Shown here in pieces: positions 51,062-61,296 of a DNA stretch of 64,000 nucleotides (the first letter of the stretch is position 1; every line of letters starts with the position of its first letter). The notes beneath the pieces were generated by a model. It was not told where the DNA came from. It ran no database searches and worked only from the letters and a program-made list of their open reading frames with translations. The position numbers and the translations under genes were made by a program. This stretch comes from Parabacteroides hominis (lineage in GTDB: Bacteria > Bacteroidota > Bacteroidia > Bacteroidales > Tannerellaceae). Location of the stretch: assembly GCF_014287585.1 (NCBI RefSeq), contig NZ_JACOOJ010000022.1, forward strand, positions 1 through 64,000. Direction: 5' to 3'.

Positions 51062-51087
51062 CATATATAAAAAACAAAAGTAATAAT

Positions 51088-52881
51088 TTATTCCATTGTG
51101 GGGTTAAAAGTTCCGCCCCAATTATTATTTTGTTCGAGATTTGGATTTTCATCAAGGTTGACTTTCTGAATCGGGAAGAAATAGAAAGACTCTTCAATTA
51201 CGAATTCTCTTTCTGCCGCTTCCGTATAAGGAACTTGATGGATGACATAACGAAAATCGCCTGTTGTCAATTCGTTGTTGTTCATCTTTGTTCTTGCCGT
51301 ATTCAAATTCATATCAGTTCCATCCGGATTGATAGCAATCGCTTCAATGCCATGCTTAGTCCAACCGGCCAGTTTCATCATGTTACGCGTACGACGCAAA
51401 TCCCAAAAACGATGACCTTCGAAACACAGTTCTATATTTCGCTCATCCAGAATTGCCTGGCGAATTGCTTCACGGCTACCAACATTCAAGCCGTAAAGCC
51501 CATCGCTTCCTACTTCAATTCCGGCACGTTTCCTAATTTGTTTCAACATTTCGACAGCCACATCCGAATGACCTGTTTCATTAGCAGCCTCGGCATAAAT
51601 AAACATCACTTCAGCAAAACGCATCAGGATATAATCGATATCATACGTCATAACCTTGTCCTGAGTCAATGTCAAATCTGCTGCTTTATAAATATAAAGA
51701 CCAGAAAAAATATCATTATTCACGGCGTTTGTATGCGCAGCAGGATTCACACCATACTGGTCATCCGGACTACTAATGCCCAACGCATTATACTGTCTGT
51801 AATCGGAAGGCTTTCCTGCCACGGGATATTCACGGCCATTATATAAACATACATTATTAAAACGAGGATCTCTATTCAACCAGAAAGATTTTAATAAAGC
51901 CTGTTCATCACTTACATAATATTTTCCGGTCGGATCATCATAACGCTTACCATCCATCATCGGAAAATTTTTGACAAATTCCCAAGTCGGATTATTATAA
52001 GGTTTATCACGACTGACAGATGCCGGACGCGTCGTATATTCCCAAGACGAAGTTTTGTTCGGATTCGAATTCACTACGGCAAACACAACTTCCGGTCCCT
52101 GCTCTTGTATCCAGATATCAGCATATTCAGGAGTTAATGAAATACCTTTAGCAACACAAAAGTCATAGGCTTCTTTTGCAGCAGTATAAGCCTCATCCCA
52201 ATAAGGATTACCATACGGGTTACTCGGATTGAATTGCGGTGAAGCTTTCAACAACAACGCCTTAGCTTTCCATGCTTTAGCAAAACACTGGTCTATACGA
52301 CCATAATCTGCAGAACTGCCTGCAATCTTCTCCGGCAATAAAGTTATGGCGTGATCCAGATCTTCAACCATAAATTGAAAACATTCCGGCGTAGAATTAC
52401 GCTTCACATACAAATCATCCTTGTCTTTATCCTGAGGAATTTTAATATAAGGGACACCGCCATGATGTAGAACCATCCAATAGTAAGTATAAGCACGCAT
52501 AAAATAAGCCTGCCCCAATAACTCATTGGCTGTTTTACTATCCAACAAACCTTCTTCCAAGCGTTTAATCGCTTCATTAATATGGCGAATCGTCGTATAG
52601 TCCCATTTTTTATAAGAACCACCTGTTTCCGTAATAGTTCCCAAATACCAAGGCATACCCGTCACTTGTTCGGAGTTATTATCAGCTCCGGCACTCCAGT
52701 TACCAAAACACTCCGAATAAAGATTATTCACATACGCTGTTGCCAGGCTGGCATCATCCCAGACCATAGATTCATCATAGCTATTCAGGTTATCGATATC
52801 CAGCGTATCGCAACCTGTCACCATTCCGCCTAAAACAAGAACGGTACTGATTATTGCATATTTAATTTTTTTCATTTTCAT
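51088..52881 (-). CDS. SusD/RagB-family outer-membrane lipoprotein
   Basis: 597 aa lipoprotein (lipobox VTGC, Cys 24). It has the SusD TPR-like pattern (ELLGQAYFMRAYTYYWMV, EGHRFWDLRR near the C-terminus) and would cap the SusC transporter and bind glycan. 18 nt downstream of susC. Confidence 0.95.
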   Translation of the reverse strand: MKMKKIKYAIISTVLVLGGMVTGCDTLDIDNLNSYDESMVWDDASLATAYVNNLYSECFGNWSAGADNNSEQVTGMPWYLGTITETGGSYKKWDYTTIRHINEAIKRLEEGLLDSKTANELLGQAYFMRAYTYYWMVLHHGGVPYIKIPQDKDKDDLYVKRNSTPECFQFMVEDLDHAITLLPEKIAGSSADYGRIDQCFAKAWKAKALLLKASPQFNPSNPYGNPYWDEAYTAAKEAYDFCVAKGISLTPEYADIWIQEQGPEVVFAVVNSNPNKTSSWEYTTRPASVSRDKPYNNPTWEFVKNFPMMDGKRYDDPTGKYYVSDEQALLKSFWLNRDPRFNNVCLYNGREYPVAGKPSDYRQYNALGISSPDDQYGVNPAAHTNAVNNDIFSGLYIYKAADLTLTQDKVMTYDIDYILMRFAEVMFIYAEAANETGHSDVAVEMLKQIRKRAGIEVGSDGLYGLNVGSREAIRQAILDERNIELCFEGHRFWDLRRTRNMMKLAGWTKHGIEAIAINPDGTDMNLNTARTKMNNNELTTGDFRYVIHQVPYTEAAEREFVIEESFYFFPIQKVNLDENPNLEQNNNWGGTFNPTME

Positions 52882-52899
52882 ATTCTTTCCGATTTAAAT

Positions 52900-55800
52900 T
52901 TAGAACGAGAAATTAAGGCCAAAAGAAAATGTTTTCATCAACGGATATGAATCATAATATTTCTGTTCAGGATCCAAAAATTCCGTTACTGCCGAAATGC
53001 AGAATAAGTTGGTTGCATTAGCAAATACCTGAGCATGGGAAATACCCAATGGACGAAGAATTGCTTTCGGTAAATCATAACCGATATTCAAATTTTTCAA
53101 ACGGAGATAAGCACCGTTACGCATCCAAAAACTGGTGTTTCCAGCTCCTGATTCATACCAGCTTGAACCTACGATACGCGGGTAAACGCCATTCGGATTA
53201 TATTCCGGATCATATACTTTGTCGCTTGTCCAAATCGGAAAATAGGGACGGACAGCACCACCATGCTGATAAAAACCACCATCGACACCACCGACAAAAC
53301 GGTCATATTTGCCGACCCCCTGGAAATGGACATCAACAGTAATACCTTTCCATTTAATATTACCGCCAAAACCATAATTAATACGTGGTGTTCCATTTTC
53401 ACTCAATAAATTATAAGCATCATTGCCATCGATACGGCCATCAGGTCCTTCCGTATAACCATCGCCACGCGTATCTTTATACAAAATACCACCTAAATAA
53501 GGATCCCGTCCGAATTGCTTGAAACCTGTTGCCTTCAAAGCATCCACCTCAGCCTGATCCGTCAGCAAGTGATCGGCAATCAAACCAGTCAATATACCAT
53601 TCGCTTTACCAACCGGCGACAATGCATGCAAATTTCCTCCTTCCTGATAAGTAGCAGAAACATCTAAAACGTCCCATTTATCACGGGCAAAACCTAAATT
53701 CACATAAGCAGAATAATCGATTGCTCCGTTAGCAGCCTTATCCATCCAGGTCAAGGCCAGTTCACCGCCTCTCCAAGAACGCTCTGCATAGTTTTCAGGA
53801 GCTAAAGACTGTCCATAAGTACTCGGAAGCGTCACTGTACGCGGTCCAAGAATATCGACCTCTTTACGATAGAAGGCATCGAACGTACCAGATAAACGAT
53901 TATTAAAGAAACCGAAATCCAAACCTCCATTATAAGTAGTAGAAGTAGCCCAAGTCAACATCGGATTGGGAGTCGCGCCTGCCGTAATCGTATTAGCCAG
54001 ATTGCTTCCAAATATATATGTGCCACCCGTATTATATTTCTGTAAATAAGAAAAAGCCGTAATTTTATCGATCGGATCTTTGCTCAAATCCAAATCATTA
54101 CCGGTCGTACCATAAGATGCACGCAATTTCAAATTACTTAACCAACCGGATGTCTTCTCCATAAATGGTTCTTGGCTGATACGCCATGCGGCAGATACGG
54201 ACGGGAAGAATCCCCAGCGATGTCCGTCTGGGAACAACGTGTTGCCATCATAACGGAAAGAAAACTCGGCAATATATTTCTGGTCGAACGTATAATTGAA
54301 ACGTCCTATCCAGGAAAGACGCCCACCGGTATATTCTTCTGCATCCCCCCAACGGCGTTCTGCATCTTTAGAATAATTAAACATCTGGTCAATATTGGCA
54401 AGCGGTTGTTCAGCTTTCGCTTGTGTCCACTCTCCTCCATTTGCAGCCTGTTCAAAAACAATCATACCACCGACATCATGTTTGCCGAACGTATTTGCAT
54501 AGTTTACAAACCAGTTGAATTGTTCTGTCCACAATTGCTTCATACGATAATCCAGATTCTCATAATTCTGGGAAAAGTTAAACGTATTATATTCATTCAG
54601 ATTCAAAGGAGCCGGCAAAAAGCGGTTTCCTTCGGGATCTGCCTGCTGGAACTTGTAGTTTTTCTGGAAGGTCATAAATCTCTTACGAGAATAGTCATGT
54701 CCGATATAACTCCCCACGATCTTCGAACTCAAGCCTTTCGTGATAAAGTCAAGATTGAAGTCAAACGAAACAATACCGTTCATATTACGACGACGAGTTT
54801 TCAAATAACGATCACCCACCACTTGGTCTACCGGATTCCATCCTTGCCAAGAACCATAATCCTGGTAGATCGGGTAATCCGTAATAGTAGCAGACGGAGT
54901 ACCATCCAAGTTAGAATAAAACGGTGTTGTTTTCATCGCATTGAACGTACAACGATATAAATCATATACAGCCTGATCGTCATCATCCGAGAACGGCCAA
55001 TAGAAACGTTTATCATTAGATTGGTTTGCATCCAAATTTACATTCATCTTGATATATTTGCTCAATTCCATCGTTAAATTCGAACGCAAAGAAAATTTCT
55101 TATTTTCCAAAGAGACATAAGAACCTTCTTCAGCCAGGAAAGATCCCATTACATAATATTGAACCTTATCACTACCACCCGTCACGCTCAAAGAATGTTT
55201 CGTGTTCCAAGGATTCTGCCAGATATAATCATTGACATTATAGTTAATGTTGTTATCACGGAAATAAGCATATTCGGCTTCACCATTAGGTTCTTTCGTC
55301 CCCTGAAAACGAGCAACGGCATTTTGGTAATCCAAATCGTCGATAGCCGTCCATCTATCTGCAAACAGTTCCTGAGTAGACTTACTGAAAGCATAGGAAC
55401 CTTGATAATTGAAAACCGGCTTTTGGTTCTTTACACCCCCTTTAGTCGTCACTAAAACGACACCGTTACCGGCAGCAGATCCATAAATAGAAGCAGATGC
55501 CGCATCTTTCAAGAAACTCATCTGGTCGATTTCGTACGGTTCCAGATTATCAAAAGCCTCTTTATCACGGATCACACCGTCGATTACAAACAACGGATCA
55601 CCAAAACCTCCACGCATACGGATTTCAGAAGAAGACCCCATCAAACCGGAATTACCGGTAATAGTTGCACCCGGAGCACGTCCAGCCAATGAGTTTGACA
55701 AGTTCGTATTAGGGATAACGGACAATTCTTCCGCTTTCACATTTGAGATAGAGCCTGTCATGTTCACTTTCTTCTGTACACCATATCCTACTACCACCAC

Positions 55801-56427
55801 CTCGTCCAACTTTTGAGTATCTTCGTGCAAAGTGATCTGGTAGGTTGTCTTATCCTTCGTTACTTGAATCGCCTGATCGAGATACCCGATATATGAAATC
55901 AACAAAGTGGCTCCATCAGGAATTCCATCCAACGTAAATTCCCCATCAATATTTGTGATCGTTCCAACCCCTGCTCCATCTTTCAAGACAATATTCGCAC
56001 CGATAACCGGCAATCCGGTATCATCGACAACAACGCCTGAAATAATTTTTTTCTGCTGTTGCATCACAGCCATAACAGGTTCAGACTGGACACTTCTTCT
56101 TGTATTATTATCCTTCAGGAATACACGGTTATTTACAATCTTATAAGAGATACCCGTATTTTTAAATACCTCTTTCAGAACATTTTCTATATGTTCGTTT
56201 TTAAGGTTAACAGAAATCTTGGATATTTTCTTATTCAATAAAGTTTCATCATAAGAAAATTCATATCCAGTCTGTTCGCTAATACTCCGTATGACAGTAC
56301 CGACCGTTGTCTGATTCAAGGCCAGTTCCAGATTCACATACAAAGAATGCGCATCGCTTGTCGCCATGGCGGGCGATGCGGCTGACAAAAACATTGCTAA
56401 TGTCGCAATTGATGCTTTTTTAATCAT
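52900..56427 (-). CDS. SusC/RagA transporter with STN signalling domain
   Basis: 1175 aa outer-membrane TonB-dependent transporter. After the signal peptide an STN domain (about 28-108, VGTVIRSISEQTGYEFSYDE) precedes the carboxypeptidase-like repeat (ISGVVVDDTGLPVIGANIVL), the TonB-box region DEVVVVGYG, the plug (GFGDPLFVIDGVI) and the barrel. The STN domain signals to a FecR anti-sigma factor, and fecR is the gene just upstream, so uptake and gene control are coupled. Confidence 0.96.
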   Translation of the reverse strand: MIKKASIATLAMFLSAASPAMATSDAHSLYVNLELALNQTTVGTVIRSISEQTGYEFSYDETLLNKKISKISVNLKNEHIENVLKEVFKNTGISYKIVNNRVFLKDNNTRRSVQSEPVMAVMQQQKKIISGVVVDDTGLPVIGANIVLKDGAGVGTITNIDGEFTLDGIPDGATLLISYIGYLDQAIQVTKDKTTYQITLHEDTQKLDEVVVVGYGVQKKVNMTGSISNVKAEELSVIPNTNLSNSLAGRAPGATITGNSGLMGSSSEIRMRGGFGDPLFVIDGVIRDKEAFDNLEPYEIDQMSFLKDAASASIYGSAAGNGVVLVTTKGGVKNQKPVFNYQGSYAFSKSTQELFADRWTAIDDLDYQNAVARFQGTKEPNGEAEYAYFRDNNINYNVNDYIWQNPWNTKHSLSVTGGSDKVQYYVMGSFLAEEGSYVSLENKKFSLRSNLTMELSKYIKMNVNLDANQSNDKRFYWPFSDDDDQAVYDLYRCTFNAMKTTPFYSNLDGTPSATITDYPIYQDYGSWQGWNPVDQVVGDRYLKTRRRNMNGIVSFDFNLDFITKGLSSKIVGSYIGHDYSRKRFMTFQKNYKFQQADPEGNRFLPAPLNLNEYNTFNFSQNYENLDYRMKQLWTEQFNWFVNYANTFGKHDVGGMIVFEQAANGGEWTQAKAEQPLANIDQMFNYSKDAERRWGDAEEYTGGRLSWIGRFNYTFDQKYIAEFSFRYDGNTLFPDGHRWGFFPSVSAAWRISQEPFMEKTSGWLSNLKLRASYGTTGNDLDLSKDPIDKITAFSYLQKYNTGGTYIFGSNLANTITAGATPNPMLTWATSTTYNGGLDFGFFNNRLSGTFDAFYRKEVDILGPRTVTLPSTYGQSLAPENYAERSWRGGELALTWMDKAANGAIDYSAYVNLGFARDKWDVLDVSATYQEGGNLHALSPVGKANGILTGLIADHLLTDQAEVDALKATGFKQFGRDPYLGGILYKDTRGDGYTEGPDGRIDGNDAYNLLSENGTPRINYGFGGNIKWKGITVDVHFQGVGKYDRFVGGVDGGFYQHGGAVRPYFPIWTSDKVYDPEYNPNGVYPRIVGSSWYESGAGNTSFWMRNGAYLRLKNLNIGYDLPKAILRPLGISHAQVFANATNLFCISAVTEFLDPEQKYYDSYPLMKTFSFGLNFSF

Positions 56428-56536
56428 ACATGTGATTCAATAATGTTAGTACTAAGTTTTTAAGTTATAGTTTTCTTTTGCTTGTGTGTGTTTTGCTTTT
56501 CTGTTCTGTTATTTCACCATAGGCACTTCCTTTTTA

Positions 56537-57502
56537 TTATTCATATATAAAAACCTCATCCCCCTCTATCCTGTATCGGATAGGGGCCAAAAACTTCAAG
56601 AGTTTCAGGATGTCAGGCAAGCTTTCATCCTCGTTGATCACACACCGGAACTTGCGCTGGGCAAGCTTCGATGATTCCAAATTTATGTTCACATTAAATT
56701 TTACGGAGAGTTGGTTGACTATTTCCCTGAGCGTGACATTCTCGAAGACGAACTGGTTCAGTCGCCACGCCGTACATATATTCACATCCACAACCTCTGT
56801 GGCATATTCGTTTTTACGATTGTTATACGTCACCTTTTCTCCCGGCGACATATCTAAGACAGCTTTCCATTGCTTATCGAGTAAGGCAACTTTGCCTCTC
56901 GCTAAAACGGTTTCTACGTTCTGGTGTTCCTCGTCTGTTTTAACATTGAAAGCGGTTCCAAGAACCTTGATATTCACATAATTCGTTGAAATATATAGTG
57001 GAGATTGTGCATTCTTTGCAACGTCAAAGAATGCTTCTCCTTGCAAGGAGAGTTTACGATTGTCTGCCGTAAAAGTTTCGGGTATTTTCAGAGAGGAACC
57101 CGATTTTAACCAGGCAGTCGATCCATCCGCAAGTTTTATTTTTTTTACATCTTCACTTTGCTTCACCGTAATCGTTACATAATTGTCAGGTTTCAAATAA
57201 TCCCATCCCACATAAGAAAAAGAAACAAGTAGCAAGACTACGGCTGCATACCTCATCACAGAACGAAATATTTGAAATCGTCTTCTACTATCTATCTTGA
57301 CATTCAATCCATTCAACGCCTTTTCTATATGTTCAGGCGTATTATATTGAGTAAACTTCCACGAAACGCGAAGTTTTACCAATTTAGAAAAAATATCTTC
57401 ATTCTCAATTGATAACACACGCCACCTTTCCACTTTTTCCATTTCTTCAGGAGAAAGTGTATCGGTCAAATATTTCGCTAAAAGTCTATAATCAAAATCC
57501 AT
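56537..57502 (-). CDS. FecR-family anti-sigma factor
   Basis: 321 aa. The cytoplasmic N-terminus (residues 1-80) begins FDYRLLAKYLTDTLSPEEM, the membrane segment is about 83-100, and the periplasmic FecR domain (VKKIKLADGSTAWLKSGSSL, GEAFFDVAK) would contact the STN domain of the SusC next to it. The ECF sigma gene that normally precedes fecR is not in the 889 nt upstream. Confidence 0.92.
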   Translation of the reverse strand: MDFDYRLLAKYLTDTLSPEEMEKVERWRVLSIENEDIFSKLVKLRVSWKFTQYNTPEHIEKALNGLNVKIDSRRRFQIFRSVMRYAAVVLLLVSFSYVGWDYLKPDNYVTITVKQSEDVKKIKLADGSTAWLKSGSSLKIPETFTADNRKLSLQGEAFFDVAKNAQSPLYISTNYVNIKVLGTAFNVKTDEEHQNVETVLARGKVALLDKQWKAVLDMSPGEKVTYNNRKNEYATEVVDVNICTAWRLNQFVFENVTLREIVNQLSVKFNVNINLESSKLAQRKFRCVINEDESLPDILKLLKFLAPIRYRIEGDEVFIYE

Positions 57503-57775
57503 TTTATTTCCTTTTACTTAATGCTAAACGAACAACTCGGAAAAAATACTGAGAAACAATCCAAAATTAATCTAATCTTAACATTCCTTCCAATAAACCC
57601 GTCGATCGAAATATTACAAAAAACAATTTTACGGATCAAAATGGCTAACACATTGAGTTTACGGATAAGAGTTTTTACTGTCAATTTGATTTATTTAAGG
57701 CCATTCTTATAACGCGCAGATCTTTCTATTTTCCCATTTCAGCCTCAATACTGCGTGATTCCACATAAGTCTCCC

Positions 57776-57882
57776 GAAATCATCTAAATGATTTTTATAA
57801 TGATCTGAATGGTTTTGAAAAACCATTCAGACAATTCAGGCAAACGATCAGGATAAAAACAGAAAATCATTCAGATGATTTC
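57776..57882. repeat. Nested inverted repeats
   Basis: Outer arms 57776-57795 and 57863-57882 are 20-nt inverted repeats with one mismatch. Inside, tctgaatggttt (57804-57815) and aaaccattcaga (57820-57831) form a perfect 12-bp hairpin with a TGAA loop. The architecture parallels the hairpins near 711-812 and 39382-39449. Confidence 0.75.
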
Positions 57883-58244
57883 GCTGAACGCTTCGAAACA
57901 AGCTCGGAAACGACTGTGAAAAGGCTGGTAAAAGCCCCGAAGATACCATTTTAAGAGCTGGAAGTTCTTTCGAAAAAACCGTTTTACAACTAACGTTTTG
58001 GCTAAATTTTCACCCTTCCAGCTAACACTTTCCAGAAATTATACCACACAACAAGCAAAAGGATTCATATTATGGAGAATACGAACATAATGATAACCCT
58101 AAACTACTCCTCCTTCCTCTATTTGTAGATACCATGACAAAGGCACGGATAGAAGCAAATCTCTATACGGCTAACATAACAAATTGTCAATTTGCTATCA
58201 AGACTACCACACCGAACGGTCTTCATGCAGCTATTAATTTTAAT

Positions 58245-58296
58245 GAGGGTGTGTCAAAAATTCAGTCCGCCATGACAAAACTTTGACACCCCCTCA
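58245..58296. repeat. Inverted repeat resembling IS ends
   Basis: tgagggtgtgtcaaa (58245-58259) and tttgacaccccctca (58282-58296) are 15-nt inverted repeats with one mismatch. GGGTGTGTCAAAA-type ends are familiar from Bacteroidales insertion sequences, so it may be the scar of one; a terminator for the metallophosphoesterase gene is the alternative, but no T run follows. Confidence 0.5.
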
Positions 58297-58391
58297 CTTA
58301 AAATAGTTTAGTACCAAAATCATTACTCCTCCATAAGAATAAGATCAATTCCAACTTATCCACCATTGCTGAAGAACCGAAATAACAGAGA

Positions 58392-59567
58392 TTATTTTGC
58401 CGTATATGATTTTTTTGTAACGACTTTACCATCCAAATCAAGAACCACCAGATTCATCTGATCACCATTAGTCTCCACAGAAACCACACTGTTATTTGAA
58501 TTTACCAATACCGGAAATTTGATACCGGCACTCGGTTCCTCATATTTGTTCCGATGGAGGTGTCCGCATAACATCAGATCCACTCCGAGTTCATTCAGGA
58601 TAGGTACGAATTTCTTCAGGACGTCTTTCTGTCCATGCCAGATATTGAGGTCAGCAGAAGGAGGCATATGTGCAATGACAACTTTAAATTTAGCCTGCTT
58701 GAAATCTTCATTTTTATATAATTCCTTCATCCATTCCACCTGGTCCGTACGATAACCGTCATAATCGGTAATACCGCTGTACTCGATATCGGAATCCGGT
58801 TTGTCTTCCCCCGTATCCAACATAATGAAACATACAGGCCCCTGTCTGAAAAGATAATACAGGAACGGTTCTTTCGGAGAGAAATATTTCTGGAACGAAG
58901 TAGCAAATTCTCCCCGGGTTTCATGATTGCCACGTGCATAGTACATTGGCTTTTCGGAAGCAAACAAATCGATACTTTCTTTCATGAACCCGTTGAAAAT
59001 AGTTTCCCGATCCTGAAACACAGAGACCATATCCCCATTAAAAATAATCAAGTCCTTATCTTTATAACCGGCAGTATTCAGCAGTTTCGTGATAATACCT
59101 TCACGACCATGAATATCATTAATCATCGCAAAACTTGTCTCTTTCTTCTGCGAATCACAAGTTGTAAACGTCAATGCTTTCTTTTTGTAGACATCCGAGG
59201 CTGCTACACGTCCGTATATGACAGAAATACCTTCGTGCGACAAGACTTCCTGCGCATAGATGCGATACCGGTATGTCGTACCGGGAGTCAGGCCTTTGAC
59301 CTTAACTGTATGAAGTAAAGAGGTGTTCTTAACTCCGTTAGTCGTATCGAAATATTTAGGCCGTTCCTCTCCGTAATAATGCGTCCCATCATCCGGAGCC
59401 AATTCCACCCAACCGATGGAAGGTTTATCCGCTTCCCAGACAATGGTCGCTTCATTCTCTTTTACATTCTGCAAATAAGGCCCGTAAAGAATCTTTATCT
59501 GCGCAGTTGCCACCTGAGTGGCAACTGTGAGTAAAAGGACATATATCAATTTTTTTATATACTTCAT
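58392..59567 (-). CDS. Exported metallophosphoesterase
   Basis: 391 aa with a signal peptide (KLIYVLLLTVATQVATAQ). An N-terminal fibronectin-III-like domain (ATIVWEADKPSIGWVEL) precedes a calcineurin-type catalytic domain with DIHGREG, NGDMVSVF, RGNHET, IAHMPPS and CGHLHRN, all metal ligands present, as in purple-acid-phosphatase-like enzymes. Third gene of an operon behind susC and susD, 23 nt after the latter, so the imported substrate may be phosphorylated. Confidence 0.93.
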   Translation of the reverse strand: MKYIKKLIYVLLLTVATQVATAQIKILYGPYLQNVKENEATIVWEADKPSIGWVELAPDDGTHYYGEERPKYFDTTNGVKNTSLLHTVKVKGLTPGTTYRYRIYAQEVLSHEGISVIYGRVAASDVYKKKALTFTTCDSQKKETSFAMINDIHGREGIITKLLNTAGYKDKDLIIFNGDMVSVFQDRETIFNGFMKESIDLFASEKPMYYARGNHETRGEFATSFQKYFSPKEPFLYYLFRQGPVCFIMLDTGEDKPDSDIEYSGITDYDGYRTDQVEWMKELYKNEDFKQAKFKVVIAHMPPSADLNIWHGQKDVLKKFVPILNELGVDLMLCGHLHRNKYEEPSAGIKFPVLVNSNNSVVSVETNGDQMNLVVLDLDGKVVTKKSYTAK

Positions 59568-59590
59568 TGTAAATAAGTTTTATTGATCTA

Positions 59591-61285
59591 TTAATAACCA
59601 TCGTTCTGAACCAATTGAGGGTTCGCATCCATTTCTGCTTGCATAATAGGCAGATGGAATTGCTTCTTGTCGAAATAACGCACTTCTACCAAGCGGTCTT
59701 CGCGAGAAGCATTCACATCGATCACGGCACGACGGTCCGGATCCGGTTCGTCATAATCGACGGTTCCACACAAACGATACAAGTCACCCGGCATAACAGT
59801 CTCTGCTACTTTCTTTCCGGTTTTGGCTCCGCTCTTGTCGTATTCGTCCCAGCGAACGATATCTTCAAAACGGAAACCCTCACCGGCCAATTCTATCGTG
59901 CGTTCCCTTCTTACCAGTTCGCGAACTTTGGCCTGTGTGTCGTATTTGGAACGGTCGACAGCAATATGCCCCCCGCGCAAACGTAGCCGGTCGATAATAT
60001 TCATCGCTTCTTGTAAATCCTGATTCAGTTCGACCAAACACTCGGCTTTCGTCAACAGTATTTCCGCATACCGGAAAATAATCGGACACAAGGCATCGTC
60101 GTTCATGGAAGTAGAATACTGTCCTTGGTTGGGATACAAATATTTAGCCCACAACATGCCGGTATGAGACGCATTATCTGCCGCCGTATAATAATCCTTA
60201 TTAGAAGAACCGCCCGGCAAAGTCTTGTCAAGAGTATTGAAAATTCGCGGTACATTATTACGTCCTACCCAATCCAATCCGGAATAGATAACCGTATTTT
60301 TCAATCGCGGATCACGATTGTAGAACGGGTGGACCGGATCATAGCCGGAACCGGCTTCATCGATCGACTTGCCATCTGCCATTTCAAACATGTCGACCAT
60401 GTTTTGAGTCGGGACAAAAGAGGCCCAACCGCCATCCGAATTGTTATAGAAACGGATCACGTCACCATATTTATAAGTGGTTTGAACATGTTCGTAGGTA
60501 CAAATAATTTCTTTCGAGTTTTGTCCGGACATAGAAAACATATTCAGAAAATCCGGATCCAATTCGTATTGGTTCAGAGCGATCACTTTATTTGCTGCAT
60601 CCAGCGCCTCCGAATAATTACCCCACAACAAATTGAAGCGTGCGATCATCGAGAGGACCGTACCTTTGGCAATGCGTCCCTTTTCGGCCGGTTTCTCAGC
60701 TATATGTTCGGCGCTCCACATCAGGTCGTTCATGGCATGCTCTTTCACTTTTGCTTCCGGCTCACGCGGAAGTTTGGCATCGTCAGCCGTTGCAGGTACA
60801 AAATCCATAATAACGGCATCCCCGTACCAAGTTGCCAGGTAAGCATGGCTATATCCCCGAATTGCCCGTACTTGTGCCAGAAAATCATTCTTCTTCGTTT
60901 CCGTCATGGCAGATGCCGGAACCAAATCGATATTTTCAATTACGAAATTACAACGGCGTATCGTTTCATACTGCCTCCAATAATTCGGAGCCGCAGTTGG
61001 AGAAACGCTACCTCTCCCCATGTTTCTCATGTTAGAAGCGTTCGTATAATTGAAACCGATATCCGAATAGCTGTCTTCGTAGAAGATGAACTTCGACCCG
61101 ACATAGTTATTCACCCACCAATTGTATGCAGCGGTTACAGCAGCATCGACATCCTCGGAGGTGTTCCAGAATGTGTTTGTCGTCAACTGATCTTTCGGAT
61201 TCAAATCAAAAAAATCATCACAAGAAGTAAAGACTCCCGCCCCGACAAGACAAAGGGCGAGACTGAATATTTGTTTTAGTTTCAT
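59591..61285 (-). CDS. SusD/RagB-family lipoprotein 2
   Basis: 564 aa, lipobox FTSC (Cys 22). Contains FFDLNPKDQLTTNTFWN, VRAIRGYSHAYLATWYGD and the C-terminal ELAGEGFRFEDIVRW typical of SusD proteins. 11 nt downstream of the second susC. Not closely similar to the first SusD in the window, so a different ligand is likely. Confidence 0.95.
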   Translation of the reverse strand: MKLKQIFSLALCLVGAGVFTSCDDFFDLNPKDQLTTNTFWNTSEDVDAAVTAAYNWWVNNYVGSKFIFYEDSYSDIGFNYTNASNMRNMGRGSVSPTAAPNYWRQYETIRRCNFVIENIDLVPASAMTETKKNDFLAQVRAIRGYSHAYLATWYGDAVIMDFVPATADDAKLPREPEAKVKEHAMNDLMWSAEHIAEKPAEKGRIAKGTVLSMIARFNLLWGNYSEALDAANKVIALNQYELDPDFLNMFSMSGQNSKEIICTYEHVQTTYKYGDVIRFYNNSDGGWASFVPTQNMVDMFEMADGKSIDEAGSGYDPVHPFYNRDPRLKNTVIYSGLDWVGRNNVPRIFNTLDKTLPGGSSNKDYYTAADNASHTGMLWAKYLYPNQGQYSTSMNDDALCPIIFRYAEILLTKAECLVELNQDLQEAMNIIDRLRLRGGHIAVDRSKYDTQAKVRELVRRERTIELAGEGFRFEDIVRWDEYDKSGAKTGKKVAETVMPGDLYRLCGTVDYDEPDPDRRAVIDVNASREDRLVEVRYFDKKQFHLPIMQAEMDANPQLVQNDGY

Positions 61286-61296
61286 ATTGTAATCAT

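Larger units (their letters stand above)
57503..58391. other. Gene-free gap with hairpin cluster
   Basis: No gene and no trace of an ECF sigma factor is seen. The stretch holds the nested hairpins at 57776-57882, a 9-bp inverted repeat agctggaag / cttccagct at about 57956-57964 and 58015-58023, and the longer repeat at 58245-58296. Confidence 0.6.

Noticed and set aside
60125..61279. A 384-codon frame opposite to the second susD
   Set aside because: Shadow of a well-supported SusD gene; composition is Arg/Ile/His-rich without domains.
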